NCBI RefSeq assembly: GCF_000831645.3
Contig: NZ_CP012559.1
Span: 620,001 to 684,000, forward strand
Source: Companilactobacillus heilongjiangensis
GTDB taxonomy: Bacteria > Bacillota > Bacilli > Lactobacillales > Lactobacillaceae
Direction of reading: 5' to 3'
DNA length: 64,000 nucleotides
Positions 63,970 through 64,000 of the stretch are shown here, piece by piece. The notes under the pieces were generated by a model. That model saw only the letters and a list, made by a program, of their open reading frames with translations, made no database searches and was not told where the DNA came from. Within the stretch, counting starts at the first letter, position 1. Every line of letters starts with the position of its first letter. The translations under genes were made by a program, and so were the position numbers.

Positions 63970-64000
63970 AGAGTGGAGACAGGGCGGTCAGCTCCCGAGC
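63967..64000 (+). repeat. Type-2 structured repeat after glmM (cut by window end)
   Basis: tagagagtggagacagggcg... 34 nt match the start of the element after pbp2A with one difference, again beginning exactly at the stop codon. Confidence 0.75.

Overview
The window is a low-GC Gram-positive chromosome. The 16S rRNA, the ytxGH–pepQ/ccpA order, the yunD–yutD–yutF cluster and the cdaA–cdaR–glmM operon all point to a Lactobacillaceae member, most likely Companilactobacillus (old Lactobacillus alimentarius/farciminis group). The genus is my inference from the 16S and gene content, without a search.

Layout. 0–2.2 kb: end of murI, rdgB, a ytxGH-like pair. 2.7–5 kb: divergent pepQ and ccpA with a cre-like site between them. 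5.7–12.3 kb: a small membrane protein, a class A PBP, pepV and a secreted glycerophosphodiesterase, all on the minus strand. 13–15.5 kb: an unknown gene, a metallophosphoesterase and an IS630-type element. 15.8–21.5 kb: yunD–yutD–yutF–DUF1461, then dedA, a ferredoxin-NADP reductase and an S1-domain protein. 21.5–29.3 kb: a complete rrn operon (16S-23S-5S) followed by 26 tRNA genes. 29.5–37.7 kb: exonuclease, secreted protein, regulator, GNAT and a trehalose locus (treR–EIIA–EIIBC–GH65). 37.8–50.6 kb: a locus that appears to join L-fucose catabolism (fucK, fucI, fucA) to import and cleavage of fucosylated GlcNAc-asparagine (MFS permease, GH29 fucosidase, glycosylasparaginase, EIIC, M20 peptidase). 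50.9–64 kb: housekeeping genes (ung, pta, tsaE, exoA, murB, a CPA1 antiporter, cdaA–cdaR–glmM).

The most unusual content is non-coding. At least 16 copies of an intergenic element (about 180–200 bp, two of them shortened) lie at 1.2–15.7 kb and 42.7–58.4 kb. Each intact copy folds as a closed outer stem around three hairpins, i.e. a cloverleaf. Sequences of all four stems differ between copies but pairing is kept by compensatory changes. Three copies sit inside a larger unit of about 305 bp with terminal inverted repeats, one of them flanked by a 9-bp direct repeat. A second structured repeat begins exactly at the stop codon of two unrelated genes (pbp2A and glmM).

Two insertion sequences have landed in these cloverleaf elements. 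An IS630-type element lies at the terminal TA of one copy. An IS110-family element splits another copy, and the 230-nt leader of its recombinase contains a two-loop RNA. One loop matches the target repeat on both sides of a TT core and the other matches the element's own two ends. This is the architecture of a bridge RNA, here apparently programmed to the cloverleaf repeat. An unoccupied copy at 9112–9297 carries the same target.
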